IMG/VR virus record: IMGVR_UViG_3300002460_000141
Coordinates: 1 to 28,105 of that record
Direction: 5' to 3' (one strand)
DNA length: 28,105 nt
DNA from: a virus
A program made the position numbers and the translations under genes. Under the pieces are notes generated by a model. The model had not been told where the DNA came from. It saw only the letters and a list, made by a program, of their open reading frames with translations, and made no database searches. This document shows, piece by piece, positions 14,355 through 22,668 of the stretch (position 1 is its first letter; every line of letters begins with the position of its first letter).

Positions 14355-15221
14355 TTACCAGCCGCCACCAACGTAACCGGAGGCCGGTGGTAGTTGCGAT
14401 CCTTGAGGTTGAGGGCCGCCCCAGAAACTTCCCAATGCTCCACTGGCGGCGGCGGTGCCCAGACCGGCAATCTGGCCACCGAGTTGACCGAATGCTTGTT
14501 GCCGTTGGCTCTCAAGCGCGTTCTGAGCGGACACTCGACTCTGATTGAGATTGATCAGATCATTGTAACTCGGTGGTGTCAAAGCATTGATCGCCGTGCC
14601 ACCAGGCGCACTCATAAACCGAAAACTCTGCTGATAGTTGAGAGCATTCTCGATGTTCCGCTGTTGTTGTTGCAGTTCGAGATCGGTCAGGAATTGGGCT
14701 TCCTGAGCACTGCCAAGCGGCGAATCGAACAAACCACGCAACGCCTGGCCCTGGCCAATCTGATTTCGGAAAAACGCCAATTGCGCTGGCGAAAGTCCCT
14801 GGCCGACATTTCGGCCAATCTCCTGGCCAAGAGCTTCGCGGGCAGTGAAAAATTCTGGCGCTTGTCGTTGGAAAGATTCCAAAACGTTTTGCTCGAACTG
14901 CGGGAAAAAACCTGCCTGTAACCGGGCCAGACCACCCAACAAACCTTCTTTTTTGACCAATTGATTGAATCGGCTACGTTCACTCGGCGTGAATCGGGCA
15001 TCTCTGCGTGCCCGGCCGCGAAGCAGACTGAACTGTTCTTCCCGTTGGCGGAAACCCGCCAACTCAGCTATCTCAGCTTCGGACAATGGCCGGCCCATGA
15101 CGTTGAAAGGCGCCATTGACAGATTTCTCAAACCGGGCACGCTGGGTTCACCAAATGCACCGGCGGCACTGGCCGCCGACAAACCGATGCCGGCCGCGCC
15201 AAGGGCAAGACCTAAGGGCAT
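14355..15221 (-). CDS. Gln-rich helical virion-module protein
   Basis: A 288-residue protein. The start is the ATG at 15221, overlapping the acetyltransferase stop by one base (TAATG); the frame is open further upstream but reads antisense to that gene. The N-terminus is hydrophobic (MPLGLALGAAGIGLSAASAA), then GLRNLSMAPFNVMGRPLSEA and long Arg/Gln-rich helices (LQQQQRNIENALNYQQSF), ending with a Gly/Pro-rich tail SGYVGGGW. It resembles phage ejection or internal proteins, which pair an apolar N-terminus with long helices. The family is not recognised. Confidence 0.6.
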   Translation of the reverse strand: MPLGLALGAAGIGLSAASAAGAFGEPSVPGLRNLSMAPFNVMGRPLSEAEIAELAGFRQREEQFSLLRGRARRDARFTPSERSRFNQLVKKEGLLGGLARLQAGFFPQFEQNVLESFQRQAPEFFTAREALGQEIGRNVGQGLSPAQLAFFRNQIGQGQALRGLFDSPLGSAQEAQFLTDLELQQQQRNIENALNYQQSFRFMSAPGGTAINALTPPSYNDLINLNQSRVSAQNALESQRQQAFGQLGGQIAGLGTAAASGALGSFWGGPQPQGSQLPPASGYVGGGW

Positions 15222-15748
15222 TAGTTTTCTCCTTCGTGTTTCACGCAATAAACATAAGTGGTGTTGTGTGGGACCCCATTTTTGGTATGGGTGTGTCGCA
15301 ATTGGCCAAACAGGGTGAACCCGCACCGTTTCGCAAATAGCAGCGTCTGGGGCGTGTTGTCCGGACAATACGACACCAACATCAAACACGGCGCGTTGCC
15401 AAACATCCAATCCCGCGCCAGACAACCGGCTTGAATTGCCGATTGTCCCCGGCAAGCTTTACTCAACACGGTGTGGACTTCATAGATCGCCGGGGCGCGT
15501 TTTAGCAAACCGAAATAACCTACCGCCTTACCGTCCCGGCGAACCAGTAGAAAAAAATTGTCCGGTTGTCGGATGGTCGTGGTCAAGTCAAACTGCTCCG
15601 CCGGTGGTGAAGCGTCATCCGAAATCGCCGCGTAGATCGCCGGTTCGCGCGCCAACCGATTGCACCAGTCACCACTGAACGTGCGTTCGATCGTGATCCT
15701 TGACGCTACCGGCTCAATTCCGCTTCGAGTTTGTTGCGTACATTCCAT
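15221..15748 (-). CDS. GNAT-like acyltransferase in the structural module
   Basis: A 175-residue protein with the order of GNAT strands and helices: NFFLLVRRDGKAVGYFGLLK (strand 2 to 4 region), IYEVHTVLSKACRGQSAIQA (strand 4 and the acyl-CoA-binding turn R-G-Q-S), then CLMLVSYCPDNTPQTLLFAK and RCGFTLFGQLRH (C-terminal N-x2-(A/S)..(L/Y)..KxGF pattern). Acetyl-CoA-dependent modification of a virion or host protein is the family expectation. Its start overlaps the previous gene by 43 bases, unusually long here; no closer start codon was found. GNAT-like genes are known within podovirus structural clusters, with unclear role. Confidence 0.7.
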   Translation of the reverse strand: MECTQQTRSGIEPVASRITIERTFSGDWCNRLAREPAIYAAISDDASPPAEQFDLTTTIRQPDNFFLLVRRDGKAVGYFGLLKRAPAIYEVHTVLSKACRGQSAIQAGCLARDWMFGNAPCLMLVSYCPDNTPQTLLFAKRCGFTLFGQLRHTHTKNGVPHNTTYVYCVKHEGEN

Positions 15749-16149
15749 AGTTGTCTCAATGAATTGAGTTTGCCTTCAACGGCCCCGGGTCCGGCCAAGA
15801 TGTCAGCCTCTTTCTGGTCCAGCGCGTCGTAGATCGCCGCCCGTTTGGCGCGTAGATCGACCTTGTTCGTCACGGTGATAGCCAAGCGTGCCGCGATCAT
15901 CCCTTTCAAGCCATTGAATGCCGCCGCTTGACTCGTCAAAAAAGCATCATAATCGGCATCCGCCTGGTCCAGTTCAGTCTCGGTCGGCAGTGGCAAACTG
16001 GGATGTCTCCAAGCGATGATTTTGCCACCGGCAGTATCCGCCACGAAACCATATTTCCATTCCAAGACAACCGGCAATGGATGTTTACGGGCGGCTGCAA
16101 CTGTTAAGGTCAACCCCAGGAAACTCAGCAGTAACAGTAACGCTCTCAT
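15706..16149 (-). CDS. secreted or membrane-anchored small protein in virion module
   Basis: A 147-residue protein starting at the ATG that overlaps the fibre gene stop (16146-16149). It has a clear N-terminal signal: MRALLLLLSFLGLTLTVAAA, then RKHPLPVV, suggesting cleavage after the Ala run. The mature part is helical (AAFNGLKGMIAARLAITVTN, then KLNSLRQLWNVRNKLEAE). No catalytic motif is seen. An exported protein coded between fibre and acetyltransferase genes is unusual; it could be a periplasmic factor, a fibre partner or an entry-exclusion protein. Confidence 0.6.
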   Translation of the reverse strand: MRALLLLLSFLGLTLTVAAARKHPLPVVLEWKYGFVADTAGGKIIAWRHPSLPLPTETELDQADADYDAFLTSQAAAFNGLKGMIAARLAITVTNKVDLRAKRAAIYDALDQKEADILAGPGAVEGKLNSLRQLWNVRNKLEAELSR

Positions 16150-17003
16150 TGGATGACCTCCTCGACGCGGAGCCACGACTTCAAAACCCCACCCAGTTTG
16201 CGCGCGCCAGCATCACCATTGATGGTCACGGTACCGCTCCCCTCTGGCCCAACGTGAAGCTTAAACGTTGTGCTGTTGGTGGCATCGGAGGTGACTTCGC
16301 ACACCAACGGGAACGGATACCGGTGCGCTTCTTCGCCGGCCCAACCAGCTTGGAAGGCGTTGGTCGTGGAATCACGAAATAAAGCCACAATGATGTTATT
16401 GGCCACACTGTTCTTGGCGCAGGCCATCGCCGTGACGCGCAACAAACTGTTCGTGAATTGCGGACTGATCGTAACTGAGAGAATTTCCAGGCCATTGGTC
16501 AATTGCGGGATTAAATCACCCCCGGCAAAATCGGCGGTGGTCGTCATGACTTCACCAGTTGAGACGCTGATGGATTGAACCAGGGTGTCAAACGTCGTCG
16601 CCAAATGCCAGGATTCCACCGCATTGGTTGCCAGATTGATCGACGTAATCGTATTGGTCGCAATATCATCGCCGGTGATCGTGTGATCCAAGATGTTGGC
16701 CGAAGTCACCGCGCCCGTGGCGATGTCCGTCGTTAAAATCGTGTAATCCAAAATCTTGGTTGAAGTGATGCCGCTATCCTTGACGCGATACTTGTTACTA
16801 TTGATTTCCAGAGTCGAGTTATCCGTATCATCGGCGCTGGTTCGGGTGATCGTGGCATTGTTGACCAGATTCTCCAATTTCACGTCTGTTACCTGTTCGT
16901 TCGGAGTGAAGTTATACCCGGTCGTGAACGTGGCCGCGTGCAGCCAAATTGCCATGAGCCAGACGACGACGAAACCACCCGCAATCAGCAACTCACGTTT
17001 CAT
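16146..17003 (-). CDS. tail fibre-like protein with N-terminal signal/anchor
   Basis: A 285-residue protein. The N-terminus is MKRELLIAGGFVVVWLMAIW then LHAATFTTG, a signal peptide or anchor. After that come short repeats: GITSTKILDYTILTTDIATG, AVTSANILDHTITGDDIATN and TITSINLATNAV, with the I-x-D-x-T-I / D-I-A-x pattern found in trimeric phage fibre shafts. The C-terminal 110 residues look like a jelly-roll or knob (NNIIVALFRDSTTNAFQAGW, then SWLRVEEV). Host adsorption is the expected role. The exported N-terminus is odd for a cytoplasmically assembled fibre. ATGA overlaps join it to both neighbours. Confidence 0.7.
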   Translation of the reverse strand: MKRELLIAGGFVVVWLMAIWLHAATFTTGYNFTPNEQVTDVKLENLVNNATITRTSADDTDNSTLEINSNKYRVKDSGITSTKILDYTILTTDIATGAVTSANILDHTITGDDIATNTITSINLATNAVESWHLATTFDTLVQSISVSTGEVMTTTADFAGGDLIPQLTNGLEILSVTISPQFTNSLLRVTAMACAKNSVANNIIVALFRDSTTNAFQAGWAGEEAHRYPFPLVCEVTSDATNSTTFKLHVGPEGSGTVTINGDAGARKLGGVLKSWLRVEEVIQ

Positions 17004-18709
17004 GATCCTCCGTTGGCTGCCGCCACGACATCCTCGCCGAGAATGCCGTTGGCGTTCTCAATTGTGCCCGCCGTAAAATCATCATCACTATCGGCTTCCT
17101 GGACCCCAGCGCCAGTCACGGCAACTTGTTCAGTATTGCCCAGCCCGATGAACCGGCTTCTTTCAATGAACGCTTGGAACCAGAACCCGATAATTTCCGG
17201 ATTGTCATTCGAGGTGATTTTCACCCGGAAATCTTTGCTCCGATGAATCGCGACGTTATTCTGATCATACCAGCATTCAATCGTGCTTTCGGTGATTTGT
17301 GCGCCGCCGAGAGAAGCCGGCAACGTGAAGGGCAGGAACAAACCACCTGCGCTCGGTTGAAAAATTCCCAACACGGCTTCCTCACCGTTTTCGTAGAGCA
17401 GACTGATCCGGAGATCGCCCTGGTGAGTTTCCCCAGTTAGCACGATCAGTTTGAAAGGCGTTTTGTCGTGATACCAGGCGGGTTTCTCATCCGGCAGGTT
17501 GAACGTGATCTTCTTGGAAATCTCGACGTACTGGGAATCCGTGCCCGTGGCGGTATCGAACGCGCGCTGGATGATTCCGCCCGTGTTCTTGCCGATATAC
17601 AGATGTGGTTTCGCCCCACCGAATCCTATCAGCGCCGCAGTAAACGCCGGATGACTCGTGATTTTGGTCCAGCCTTGAAATCCGCTCGTTTTCGGCGGTC
17701 GCATCGTATAGGCCAAAATCTTGTTGGGATACGTCGCCGCGACAGCCGGCACGAACCAGAGAAGTTCATCGTCGAACACAATCGCGTGCACGGATTGCGG
17801 GGTTTGGTTCCATTGAATGTCGCCTGAGACTTCATCATCAATATTGTAACTGACCGGCAAGCTCGGCCCCGTAATTTCGCCATCTTCGGTCGTATGCAAT
17901 GAGCGGAGGCCTTCGCGCGTCATGTAAAACACATCACTGGAATCGTTAACCCCCACCCGCACAATCGCCCCCGCACCGACAATCGGCAGATCATGGAACA
18001 AGGCCACGATGTTGTAGCTCGCTACGTCGATCACATGAATCGAACCGACGCCCTGAACGCTGCCCTTGAACACCAGAAGCTTATCCTCACGCCAGGGCAA
18101 CAACCGCAAGATTGAATCCCCGGCGCCAAACCGGATCCGCAAACTCGGGATCGTGATCGACTCGGCGGTGTTCAAGTCCGAGAAATGCACTTGGTCGCCC
18201 ACCGCGTACCACATCCGATTTTTGAACCAGAGCAGATCGTTGGCGGCCCCGAGCGCCGCCCCGCCGGAATCGTTGATGGTGGGTTGGGTCCACGTTGTCC
18301 CGTCCCACTTGAACACCGTGTTGGTCTGATCGGTGCCGTAGATCACACTGGCCGCGCCATCATACGCCTGTTGCATGAACACGCGATTGGTGGTGGATAC
18401 TGTCGCGCCCGTTTCGCCGGTGGGAGTAGTTGACCCATCCCATTCGTAAAGTTTCGCGTTGCAGATCGCCACCAAATAGGGCGTTCCACTCCGGATATAC
18501 GGATGCAGCCCGTTGACTGGTGTGGTTGCGGCGGCATCCAGCGTCACCTTGGCGGTCGGCTCGTAGCGTTTGCGGCGCACACCGGGCACGCTGATGTCAA
18601 CGTTGGTCAACGTGGTCGCCTCATTGTCGGCCAGCAACCGCGCCCCGAGCCGCTGATTCAAGCCCCCCGAGTAATCCACATTGAGATGTTCCGCCAAAGG
18701 ATAGCCCAT
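17000..18709 (-). CDS. large beta-rich tail/virion protein
   Basis: A 569-residue protein. Near the N-terminus SGGLNQRLGARLLADNEATT and NVDISVPGVRRKRYEPTAKV resemble the opening of phage tail or stabilisation proteins, where each subunit begins with a list of sites and a repeated-strand domain. The body is rich in short strands and Trp motifs (AKLYEWDGSTT, VFKWDGTTW), compatible with a beta-propeller. It follows the adaptor by two bases and precedes the fibre. This order suggests a tail tube, nozzle or hub component of a short tail. Family not confirmed. Confidence 0.6.
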   Translation of the reverse strand: MGYPLAEHLNVDYSGGLNQRLGARLLADNEATTLTNVDISVPGVRRKRYEPTAKVTLDAAATTPVNGLHPYIRSGTPYLVAICNAKLYEWDGSTTPTGETGATVSTTNRVFMQQAYDGAASVIYGTDQTNTVFKWDGTTWTQPTINDSGGAALGAANDLLWFKNRMWYAVGDQVHFSDLNTAESITIPSLRIRFGAGDSILRLLPWREDKLLVFKGSVQGVGSIHVIDVASYNIVALFHDLPIVGAGAIVRVGVNDSSDVFYMTREGLRSLHTTEDGEITGPSLPVSYNIDDEVSGDIQWNQTPQSVHAIVFDDELLWFVPAVAATYPNKILAYTMRPPKTSGFQGWTKITSHPAFTAALIGFGGAKPHLYIGKNTGGIIQRAFDTATGTDSQYVEISKKITFNLPDEKPAWYHDKTPFKLIVLTGETHQGDLRISLLYENGEEAVLGIFQPSAGGLFLPFTLPASLGGAQITESTIECWYDQNNVAIHRSKDFRVKITSNDNPEIIGFWFQAFIERSRFIGLGNTEQVAVTGAGVQEADSDDDFTAGTIENANGILGEDVVAAANGGS

Positions 18710-18711
18710 TG

Positions 18712-19632
18712 TCAGAACCTCCCGCTGGGCGCCATTGTCAACATCCCGCTGTTGCGCTCGATTTCTCGACTAATAATATTGGAAAGCTCGGCCTGATACC
18801 GGGCTTCATACTGCTCGCTCAAATCCATCTGGCGATGTTCCGCCCAGCCTTCCGCGACCGCCCCGTACTCCAGCGCATCATCCATTTCCATGAAAGCGAC
18901 ACTGGTCAGCCGAATAAATGGAACGTGTGATCGTTTGACGATGCACGTGATGGTCGTGGCTTCACTGGGTGTCTGGCCAACTCGGTACTTGTGATACTCC
19001 GGACTGTGTTCGTAGAAGGCAATGGTGGCCAAAGCGGTCGTCCCGTCACTCTTGTAAACAGTGATCGTGCCGGCTGTGATCTTGGCTTTGCTGATCGTGG
19101 TGATCGTGGTGAACGCCGTGCCCACACTGACCAACGTTGTGCCATCACTGGAATCGGTGTTGGTCGAAATCGAAATCACATTCCCGGTCGCGTCAAACCC
19201 TTCAATCGTCACCGGCACGGCAGTATCAGACGTCGACGCGCTCTTGATCTTGGGCGTGTCGGCTGCGGACAAGACAACGTTCGTGCCCTGCTTGCCCAAG
19301 CTGGCCATGTCATAGATCGTTCCCGTCACGCTGTTATCCGGCAACGTCTGTTCGCCAAAATGCGCCAGGTGATACAAATCGGCTGACCAGAAGGAACCAT
19401 CGGGAAAAGCCCGCAACAGGTGATCGTATTTCTTGTCCAGATAGAATGTGTTGGCGTCAGCCTCCAACGTTACGTCGGCAATTTCCAACAAGGTCGGCCA
19501 ATCTTCGTGCTCGTAAATCCGTTTGTACCGGCGTTGCAGATAATCGCGCACATTCTTCTGGGCATAGGCTCCAGCGGGATCGACTTGCAGCAAACGCGCA
19601 ACTTCCGTACGAATAAGGCCGAAGGGTTTCAT
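18712..19632 (-). CDS. head-tail adaptor-like protein with inserted beta domain
   Basis: A 306-residue protein. The N-terminal helical part has VRDYLQRRYKRIYEHEDWPT, the R..Y..I....DWP motif seen at the start of podovirus adaptors and tail tubular A-type proteins. The middle (about 110-220) is a Ser/Thr-rich beta segment (TVPV-like repeats such as VPVTIEGFDATGNVISISTN), probably an Ig-like or decoration domain. The C-terminus returns to helices (MDDALEYGAVAEGWAEHRQM). It would dock beneath the portal. ATGA overlap with the preceding gene; GAAGAAA lies upstream. Confidence 0.6.
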   Translation of the reverse strand: MKPFGLIRTEVARLLQVDPAGAYAQKNVRDYLQRRYKRIYEHEDWPTLLEIADVTLEADANTFYLDKKYDHLLRAFPDGSFWSADLYHLAHFGEQTLPDNSVTGTIYDMASLGKQGTNVVLSAADTPKIKSASTSDTAVPVTIEGFDATGNVISISTNTDSSDGTTLVSVGTAFTTITTISKAKITAGTITVYKSDGTTALATIAFYEHSPEYHKYRVGQTPSEATTITCIVKRSHVPFIRLTSVAFMEMDDALEYGAVAEGWAEHRQMDLSEQYEARYQAELSNIISREIERNSGMLTMAPSGRF

Positions 19633-20081
19633 CGAAATTTCTTCGGCACCTTGTCCGGTGGCAACACGACTTCCTTGGGAATCTTGGATTGCCGGGGCTG
19701 GTCAATCAGACTTTTCTCAGTGGCCAACGGGTACCGTTTAAGCCATTCGGTTTGTTTCTGCCGGGCCAGCCATTTCATCAACTCAGGGTTGCGGTCGAAA
19801 TCCTCGCGGCCATCGAACCGTTGTTCCCGGAGTTTGTAGTACAGATCAATCGGCATCGAGAATACCCGGCGCCAACCTTTCCAAGCCGGGTTCGGTGATC
19901 GATCAATCGACTGCTGCTGTTGCAGATGATCCAGATGCGCCTTCATCAGGCGGGCATCCTTAATCCAACCGCCATTGTTCCATTCGGCAATCGCCTGATT
20001 GACAGCCCGGCGCACCAGCAGATCAAGTTCCTGTTGGCGTTGGAGACTGATCCCAGCCTGAAGAGCTTGTTCAGTAGTCAT
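19629..20081 (-). CDS. hypothetical virion-module protein
   Basis: A 150-residue basic and Gln-rich protein beginning MTTEQALQAGISLQRQQELD, with AVNQAIAEWNNGGWIKDARL and FDRNPELMKWLARQKQTEWL. It looks mostly helical, with a Pro/Lys-rich tail. No family recognised. A long perfect hairpin ends only eight bases before its ATG, which may shape its translation. Confidence 0.55.
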   Translation of the reverse strand: MTTEQALQAGISLQRQQELDLLVRRAVNQAIAEWNNGGWIKDARLMKAHLDHLQQQQSIDRSPNPAWKGWRRVFSMPIDLYYKLREQRFDGREDFDRNPELMKWLARQKQTEWLKRYPLATEKSLIDQPRQSKIPKEVVLPPDKVPKKFR

Positions 20082-20088
20082 GGTATGT

Positions 20089-20144
20089 CCAATCGGACAC
20101 TGGCGCGGGCGAAAGGAGGTAAAGCCCGGCCAGTGTCCAATTGG
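20089..20144 (-). repeat. long hairpin between small capsid-region gene and next gene
   Basis: Arms at 20089-20104 (CCAATCGGACACTGGC) and 20129-20144 (GCCAGTGTCCAATTGG) pair over 16 positions; the single DNA mismatch becomes a U-G wobble in the minus-strand transcript. An inner five-base-pair stem, 20106-20110 with 20124-20128, extends it, leaving a 13-base loop at 20111-20123. No T tract follows on the minus strand, so it is not a standard terminator. In the late transcript the loop reads UUUACCUCCUUUC, which includes the anti-Shine-Dalgarno core. It lies in the gap downstream of the capsid genes and just before an ATG; RNA stability, processing or expression control are possible. Confidence 0.6.
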
Positions 20145-20164
20145 CCCCTATTCAAGATCATTGC

Positions 20165-20551
20165 CTACGGGACAATGACTTCGACTGCCACCGTGTTGGT
20201 TGCGTTCGCCGTATTGCCGCGCGCCCAGACTCCGCCGCCCGGCACAAAGTCATATGTGCTGGACGGGAAGTAGATCGCGCTGCCCGGATTGATCGCAATC
20301 GAACTGCGATTGTAGGCGGTGCCGCTGGCGAAACTGCAACGCACGGTCTCCGTACCGCTGGCATTGTAGATCGCCATCGCAATCACGATTTGGCCGAGAT
20401 TGCTGCGGGCCAACACAACCGAAGTCGTGTTGACGCTGGTCGTTGCATAGGCGCCAGCCCGGCCGCCTTGTGACCAACTAATCAGCGGCCAGGATCCCAA
20501 GGCGACGATTGCCAGAGCAATCATTGCCTGAATGAAGCGTTTGATGTTCAT
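20165..20551 (-). CDS. small exported protein next to the capsid gene
   Basis: A 128-residue protein. The start at 20551 was preferred over an ATG six codons upstream because TTGGAAA lies in front of it. The N-terminus is MNIKRFIQAMIALAIVALGS then WPLISWSQGG, a signal peptide or membrane anchor. The rest is beta-rich and small-residue rich (YATTSVNTTSVVLARSNLGQ, IAINPGSAIYFPSSTYDFVP), like a jelly-roll or receptor-type domain. Directly after the capsid gene one would expect a head decoration protein, but the exported N-terminus argues for a membrane or periplasmic location. Function unresolved. Confidence 0.6.
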   Translation of the reverse strand: MNIKRFIQAMIALAIVALGSWPLISWSQGGRAGAYATTSVNTTSVVLARSNLGQIVIAMAIYNASGTETVRCSFASGTAYNRSSIAINPGSAIYFPSSTYDFVPGGGVWARGNTANATNTVAVEVIVP

Positions 20552-20572
20552 AGTATTTCCAATCTCCATTGA

Positions 20573-21550
20573 TCAAGCATCAGTGCTATCCCCCTTGAAT
20601 GCGTAGTGCGCATTCTCCGCCCCAACCGCCAGGGTCAGATACGTCTCGACGTAGCCCCGGTAATGTTTCAGACCGGCGCTGGTGTCGTACACGCTCACAG
20701 GCGACAGTTCAGCAACGTAGGCCTGATCCATGTCGGCCAAGGCAACGCCTTCGCTGATGGATCGGTCGGGGATGATGTCCACAACCATGCCACCCGGCGC
20801 GGCGTACTTGTCCACGACGATGTTGATCTCGGCGGCCCGGCGTTCGATCACTTCCTGCGCCCGGGTCCGGCCATTGAAGCTTGTGCCCACGACATAGGCA
20901 AAAGCTGGTTGGCAGAAGCATTTCAGCATCGGTGACGAACCCGCAGAGAAGCACGTGCGGATTGCCGTCTGAAACTTCGTTTCAGTGACATACGTTGACA
21001 ATGCCGTCGCGGCCCCGTCATCAACGTTGGTGGTGACTTCCGAGAAGAACCCGCCCAGCTTTGCGCCTGTGCTGTTGTCATCAGCCGCTTGCGCTTGTTC
21101 CGAGAGCAACGTGTATTCGATCAAGCGGCCCAAATGCTTCGTGGCCCGTTCAATCGCATACTGTTTCTCGCTCGCCACGCCCGCCACACCTTGCGCCTGA
21201 GCAATCAATTCGCTGACGCGGGAGACTGTCCAGGTGCGAATCAGGTTTTGGATGACGTTGTCGGGGCGGGCACGTGTGTCCGCGGTCGCATAGGTCGGTT
21301 CGGCCGTGAACAACGGTGGGGTTTGCAAGTCCAAGGTCGGCAGCGAATCGGTTTCCCAATCATGCCGCACTGCTCGGGCTTTGACTTTTGGAAGGCCCTT
21401 GTAAAAGGGCGCATCCAGCGGCGTAATGAGCCGGGGCGCTTGCCGGGATACGTCTTCGAGGTATCCCTTGGCATCGCCCGGAGCCCAGGCCGCGTAAGTT
21501 GTACCGGTCCCGTCAGGTGTCTGAGTCGGGGCCAGTATGCCAGTTGCCAT
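20573..21550 (-). CDS. major capsid protein (SU10/DUF5309-like)
   Basis: A 325-residue protein. The N-terminal part has GYLEDVSRQAPRLITPLDAP and KVKARAVRHDWETDSLPTLD, matching the DUF5309 pattern of an early helix, TP..., then HEW..D.L. The centre includes RTWTVSRVSELIAQAQGVAG and AIERATKHLGRLIEYTLLSE (peripheral domain and long helix), and INIVVDKYAAPGGMVVDIIP gives the axial-domain strand pair. This is the HK97-fold capsid of phages such as SU10. CAGGAGA lies eight bases before its ATG, one of the few strong ribosome-binding sites in the late operon, as expected for an abundant protein. Scaffold upstream supports the call. Confidence 0.85.
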   Translation of the reverse strand: MATGILAPTQTPDGTGTTYAAWAPGDAKGYLEDVSRQAPRLITPLDAPFYKGLPKVKARAVRHDWETDSLPTLDLQTPPLFTAEPTYATADTRARPDNVIQNLIRTWTVSRVSELIAQAQGVAGVASEKQYAIERATKHLGRLIEYTLLSEQAQAADDNSTGAKLGGFFSEVTTNVDDGAATALSTYVTETKFQTAIRTCFSAGSSPMLKCFCQPAFAYVVGTSFNGRTRAQEVIERRAAEINIVVDKYAAPGGMVVDIIPDRSISEGVALADMDQAYVAELSPVSVYDTSAGLKHYRGYVETYLTLAVGAENAHYAFKGDSTDA

Positions 21551-21572
21551 TGTTGATTCTCCTGCCGCTTAT

Positions 21573-22637
21573 TCAAGCGGCTCGTCGGCGCGGAGTAGAC
21601 AACGCCAACCGCATCAACTCGCGGGCAGCACCCACATCCCCAGAATCGGCAGCTTTTTCAAGCTGCCGGATTCGCTGGGATTTGCCGGTGCTACTCACCG
21701 GCAAACTGCGGTTGCCACCGGCTTCGATACCGGTTCGCGCGGCCATTTCTCGCGCTTGCTGCTGTGCCTTTCGGGCTTGAGCAGCTATCTGGTTTGCCGC
21801 CGCCGGCGCCAACGCCCGGTCAGCATGGCTCAAGTACAACGTCAACGTCCCCTTGTTCTGGATCGCCACCCCATCGGCGGCCGCCAATTCAAACGCCTTG
21901 ATGACCGCCGGTGATTGATAGTTGAGATCAACCCCGCCGGTGGGCGTCTGCACGAGCACCTTATGACGAGTGTGAATATCCAGAATCAAATCATTCAGCC
22001 GGGTTTCCAATCGACTGGTCGTCAGTTGGGTAACTTCGGCTTGGCGTTCCGCGCGGGCCCGGCCGAGGAGTTCTTCATCCCGGCGCCGATCCCGAGCGTC
22101 CTGCCACCGCTGATAAGCGGCTTGTTGCTCGCTCTCATCAGCGCCATTGCCGCGCAACCGGTTACATTCCCGGGCCGCTTCCTGCTCGGCGGTTCGCAAT
22201 GAAACCAATTCATTGGCGACCGCCGCCGGGGCCGCCGGTGGCGTGACAACGGGGGGTGATTGTTGGACTTGAGGCCGCGCCAACTGCGCCCGCAACTGAG
22301 CCAGTTCGACTTCCTGCGTTTGCTTTTCAGCGAGCAGTTTGTCGAACCGGCGTTTGGTGCGGCTTTTGGCAGTTAGCGGCGGTTCTGGTTCGGTTCCAGG
22401 TTCTTCCGGTTCTTCAACCGGTTCGCCTGTCTCAAGGTCGCCAGCGCCTTGAGTCAATGATTCAACTGGCGATCCAGCTTCATCTTCCTCACCGGTGTCC
22501 GCTGATTCGTCCGGTGGCGGCATCTCATCTGGAGCGATGCCAAGGGCGGCCTCCGCCGAGCGGCGGAAGTCGTCGGTTGCAGCGGTTTTTAGTTGGACAG
22601 CCAAGTTTCCTTCCGGATCCCGCAGTGACGGGATCAA
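21573..22637 (-). CDS. scaffolding-like protein, start uncertain
   Basis: About 354 residues. The N-terminal 100 residues are acidic and Pro/Glu-rich (GEEDEAGSPVE, EPVEEPEEPGTEPEPP), the middle is long coiled coil (AEKQTQEVELAQLRAQLARP and RAERQAEVTQLTT), and the end is basic and helical (AAQARKAQQQAREMAARTGI). This layout and its place right before the capsid gene fit a scaffold that guides procapsid assembly. No ATG or GTG lies between the upstream TAA (22677-22679) and the TTG at 22637. Another TTG at 22604 has GGAAGG just ahead. The true start therefore is probably one of these two TTG codons. Confidence 0.7.
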   Translation of the reverse strand: MIPSLRDPEGNLAVQLKTAATDDFRRSAEAALGIAPDEMPPPDESADTGEEDEAGSPVESLTQGAGDLETGEPVEEPEEPGTEPEPPLTAKSRTKRRFDKLLAEKQTQEVELAQLRAQLARPQVQQSPPVVTPPAAPAAVANELVSLRTAEQEAARECNRLRGNGADESEQQAAYQRWQDARDRRRDEELLGRARAERQAEVTQLTTSRLETRLNDLILDIHTRHKVLVQTPTGGVDLNYQSPAVIKAFELAAADGVAIQNKGTLTLYLSHADRALAPAAANQIAAQARKAQQQAREMAARTGIEAGGNRSLPVSSTGKSQRIRQLEKAADSGDVGAARELMRLALSTPRRRAA

Positions 22638-22668
22638 TGGATAGTGTTCGTCTGATAAGGGCGAACGG

